A DNA stretch of 64,000 nucleotides from Gordonibacter sp034932485. GTDB taxonomy: Bacteria; Actinomycetota; Coriobacteriia; Coriobacteriales; Eggerthellaceae. A model generated the notes under the pieces. The model saw nothing but the letters and a program-made list of their open reading frames with translations, had not been told where the DNA came from and ran no database searches. The stretch lies in contig JAYFOQ010000002.1 of assembly GCA_034932485.1 (NCBI GenBank), forward strand, positions 303,304 to 367,303. Direction: 5' to 3'. The number at the start of each line of letters is the position of its first letter. The stretch's first letter is position 1. The position numbers and the translations under genes are program-made. Positions 62,779 through 64,000 of this stretch are shown here, in pieces.

Positions 62779-63918
62779 ATGATTTTGTCACCGATCGACT
62801 ACGTCATCATCGCGCTGTATTTTGTCGTTATGGTAGCGGTGGGCTTCATAGCCATGAAATTCACCAAAACGCAGGAAGATTACCTGGTAGCAGGCAGACG
62901 GTTATCTTTTCCTTTATTCTTTGGTTGCATGGCAGCATTAGCTCTAGGCGGAGGGTCAACTATTGGCAGCACCCAGCTGGGATACAAATTTGGATTTGGG
63001 GGCATCTGGCTCAACGTAAGTATTGGGATTGGCCTTATTTTGGCAGGTCTCCTTGTTACCACCAAGCTTTCTAAACTGCGCGCCCTCAGCGTTAACGAAG
63101 TGGTGGGCGGCAGTTATGGCCCTACTGCACGTATATTTAGTTCTGTACTCACCCTCATCTACACTCTCACCCTCAGCGTTGTGCAAGTTATTGCCATCGG
63201 AACCATTATAAGCGGAATACTTGGCCTCAATCCAACCCTCTCTATGCTGGCTGGTGGTGGAGTTGTTATCTTATATACGCTTCTGGGAGGCATGTGGTCG
63301 GTGACCATGACCGATATTGTGCAGTTCGTAATTAAAACCATCGGTATTCTTATCCTTGCGCCATTCTTTTGCGTCTCGGCGGCAGGTGGATGGGAATCCC
63401 TTATAAGCAAGGTTCCCGAAACATACCTCTCGATAGGCAACATGGGCTTCGATAAAAGCTTTGCCTACCTCGTACTGTACGTTCCTGGCTTGATTATCGG
63501 GCAAGATATCTGGCAACGCATCTTTACTGCCAAAAATCAGACAGTATCGAAGACAGGCACCATCTGCGCGGGTGCCTACAGCATCCTGTACGCCTGCGCG
63601 ACCGTCGTTATCGGTATGAGCGTAGCAGTGTTACTACCCGAGCTAAGCAACACGCAAAATACCTTCGTAACCGGTGTTTCTTTATTTTTGCCCATAGGTG
63701 TACGCGGTCTCGTATTGGCAGCAGCTATGGCTGCCACCATGTCGGTGTCGAGTGGAACCATCCTTGCCGCCTCCACCATTCTGTACAACGATTTGTTTTT
63801 ACGCTTCTTCAACAAAACGCCCCATCAGGGAAACCAAGTGCGAATCACCCGCATGTGCGCCCTACTTAGGGTCTGCTCCATAAGTCATAATCCCAGTTCA
63901 AGTGGCATTTCATGCTAG
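62779..63918 (+). CDS. Sodium:solute symporter, 3' end cut off by insertion
   Basis: 379 residues of a sodium:solute symporter (SSS): the N-terminus (IDYVIIALYFVVMVAVGF), LALGGGSTIGSTQLGYKFG with the Na+ site, and QDIWQRIFTAKN fit the family. Members usually have 450-550 residues and 11-14 helices. Here homology stops at about residue 366, and the last 15 or so codons are read from the foreign end that starts near 63869. Loss of the last helices probably makes it inactive. The substrate is unknown. The start has only a weak AGAGG site. Confidence 0.72.
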   Translation: MILSPIDYVIIALYFVVMVAVGFIAMKFTKTQEDYLVAGRRLSFPLFFGCMAALALGGGSTIGSTQLGYKFGFGGIWLNVSIGIGLILAGLLVTTKLSKLRALSVNEVVGGSYGPTARIFSSVLTLIYTLTLSVVQVIAIGTIISGILGLNPTLSMLAGGGVVILYTLLGGMWSVTMTDIVQFVIKTIGILILAPFFCVSAAGGWESLISKVPETYLSIGNMGFDKSFAYLVLYVPGLIIGQDIWQRIFTAKNQTVSKTGTICAGAYSILYACATVVIGMSVAVLLPELSNTQNTFVTGVSLFLPIGVRGLVLAAAMAATMSVSSGTILAASTILYNDLFLRFFNKTPHQGNQVRITRMCALLRVCSISHNPSSSGISC

Positions 63919-64000
63919 TTTTTGCTATAATGAATGCAAGGTTTTTGGGTGTATCAGATCAAAAACCTTGCACCTCTAAAAGCCCTTCGCCTTAATAACT
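63869..64000 (+). mobile_element. Left end of an insertion sequence, running out of the window
   Basis: At the point where symporter homology ends, GGGTCTGCTCCATAAGTC begins, typical of an IS terminus. It is followed by an outward TTTTTGCTATAATG promoter-like box and a 12-bp hairpin (63935-63946 with 63961-63972). The transposase would lie beyond the window. The family cannot be named without it. Confidence 0.5.

Overview
The window is a gene-dense stretch of moderate-GC bacterial DNA. Its gene repertoire points to a small-genome anaerobe of the Coriobacteriia, family Eggerthellaceae: Tat-exported FAD reductases and bis-MGD molybdoenzymes, LuxR regulators with many-helix membrane domains, an arginine-fermentation operon, a very large fused acyl-CoA dehydratase activase, and few sugar genes. 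A Cryptobacterium-like organism fits the arginine operon and the base composition, but this is inference from gene content; no marker rRNA is present.

Layout. 1-4.8 kb holds the 3' part of an MFS transporter, a DUF2510 membrane protein, an HD-domain protein, a heavy-metal (probably manganese) exporter and an EamA transporter. 4.8-7.0 kb is groES-groEL behind a CIRCE-like operator. 7.1-9.1 kb is a NarL/LuxR-type two-component pair. 9.3-10.1 kb is an MNT/HEPN toxin-antitoxin operon behind a perfect palindrome. 10.2-16.5 kb has a LytR_C lipoprotein, a 1616-residue activase and the TetR regulator that precedes it. 16.7-21.8 kb is a biotin region, birA followed by bioY-bioB-bioD-bioA; both promoters carry the same operator-like block, so BirA probably controls both.

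22-29.8 kb holds a UPF0210 protein, an ABC exporter with tlyA, and kdpDE without kdpFABC. 30-33.2 kb is a Tat flavoprotein reductase convergent with a membrane LuxR regulator. 33.7-36.1 kb is lysC-asd, with an internal lysC start and an odd 30-bp repeat at the asd 3' end. 36.3-39.7 kb is a nucleoside hydrolase / MFS transporter / ribokinase operon. 39.8-41.9 kb is kup. 42.3-46.8 kb is an arginine operon: ornithine carbamoyltransferase, YfcC-type exchanger, short arginine-deiminase-like enzyme and D-2-hydroxyacid dehydrogenase.

47.1-55.3 kb is an anaerobic respiratory operon: a Tat-exported molybdoenzyme, DmsB- and DmsC-like subunits, NapG- and NapH-like subunits and a polyferredoxin. It is followed by its TorD-type chaperone, two unassigned proteins and a degenerate UvrD-like protein (55.5-59.9 kb). 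60.2-64 kb has a small secreted protein, a second membrane LuxR regulator, and a sodium:solute symporter whose 3' end appears to be cut off by an insertion-sequence end running out of the window.

The genes describe an anaerobe living on amino acids and imported nucleosides, with exported reductases as electron sinks and arginine breakdown for ATP. I found no rRNA, tRNA or CRISPR array. The most unusual items are the paired BirA operators, the RHH-fused MNT antitoxin with its palindrome, the tandemly copied asd stop region, the degenerate helicase beside the molybdoenzyme operon, and the short-deiminase arginine operon.
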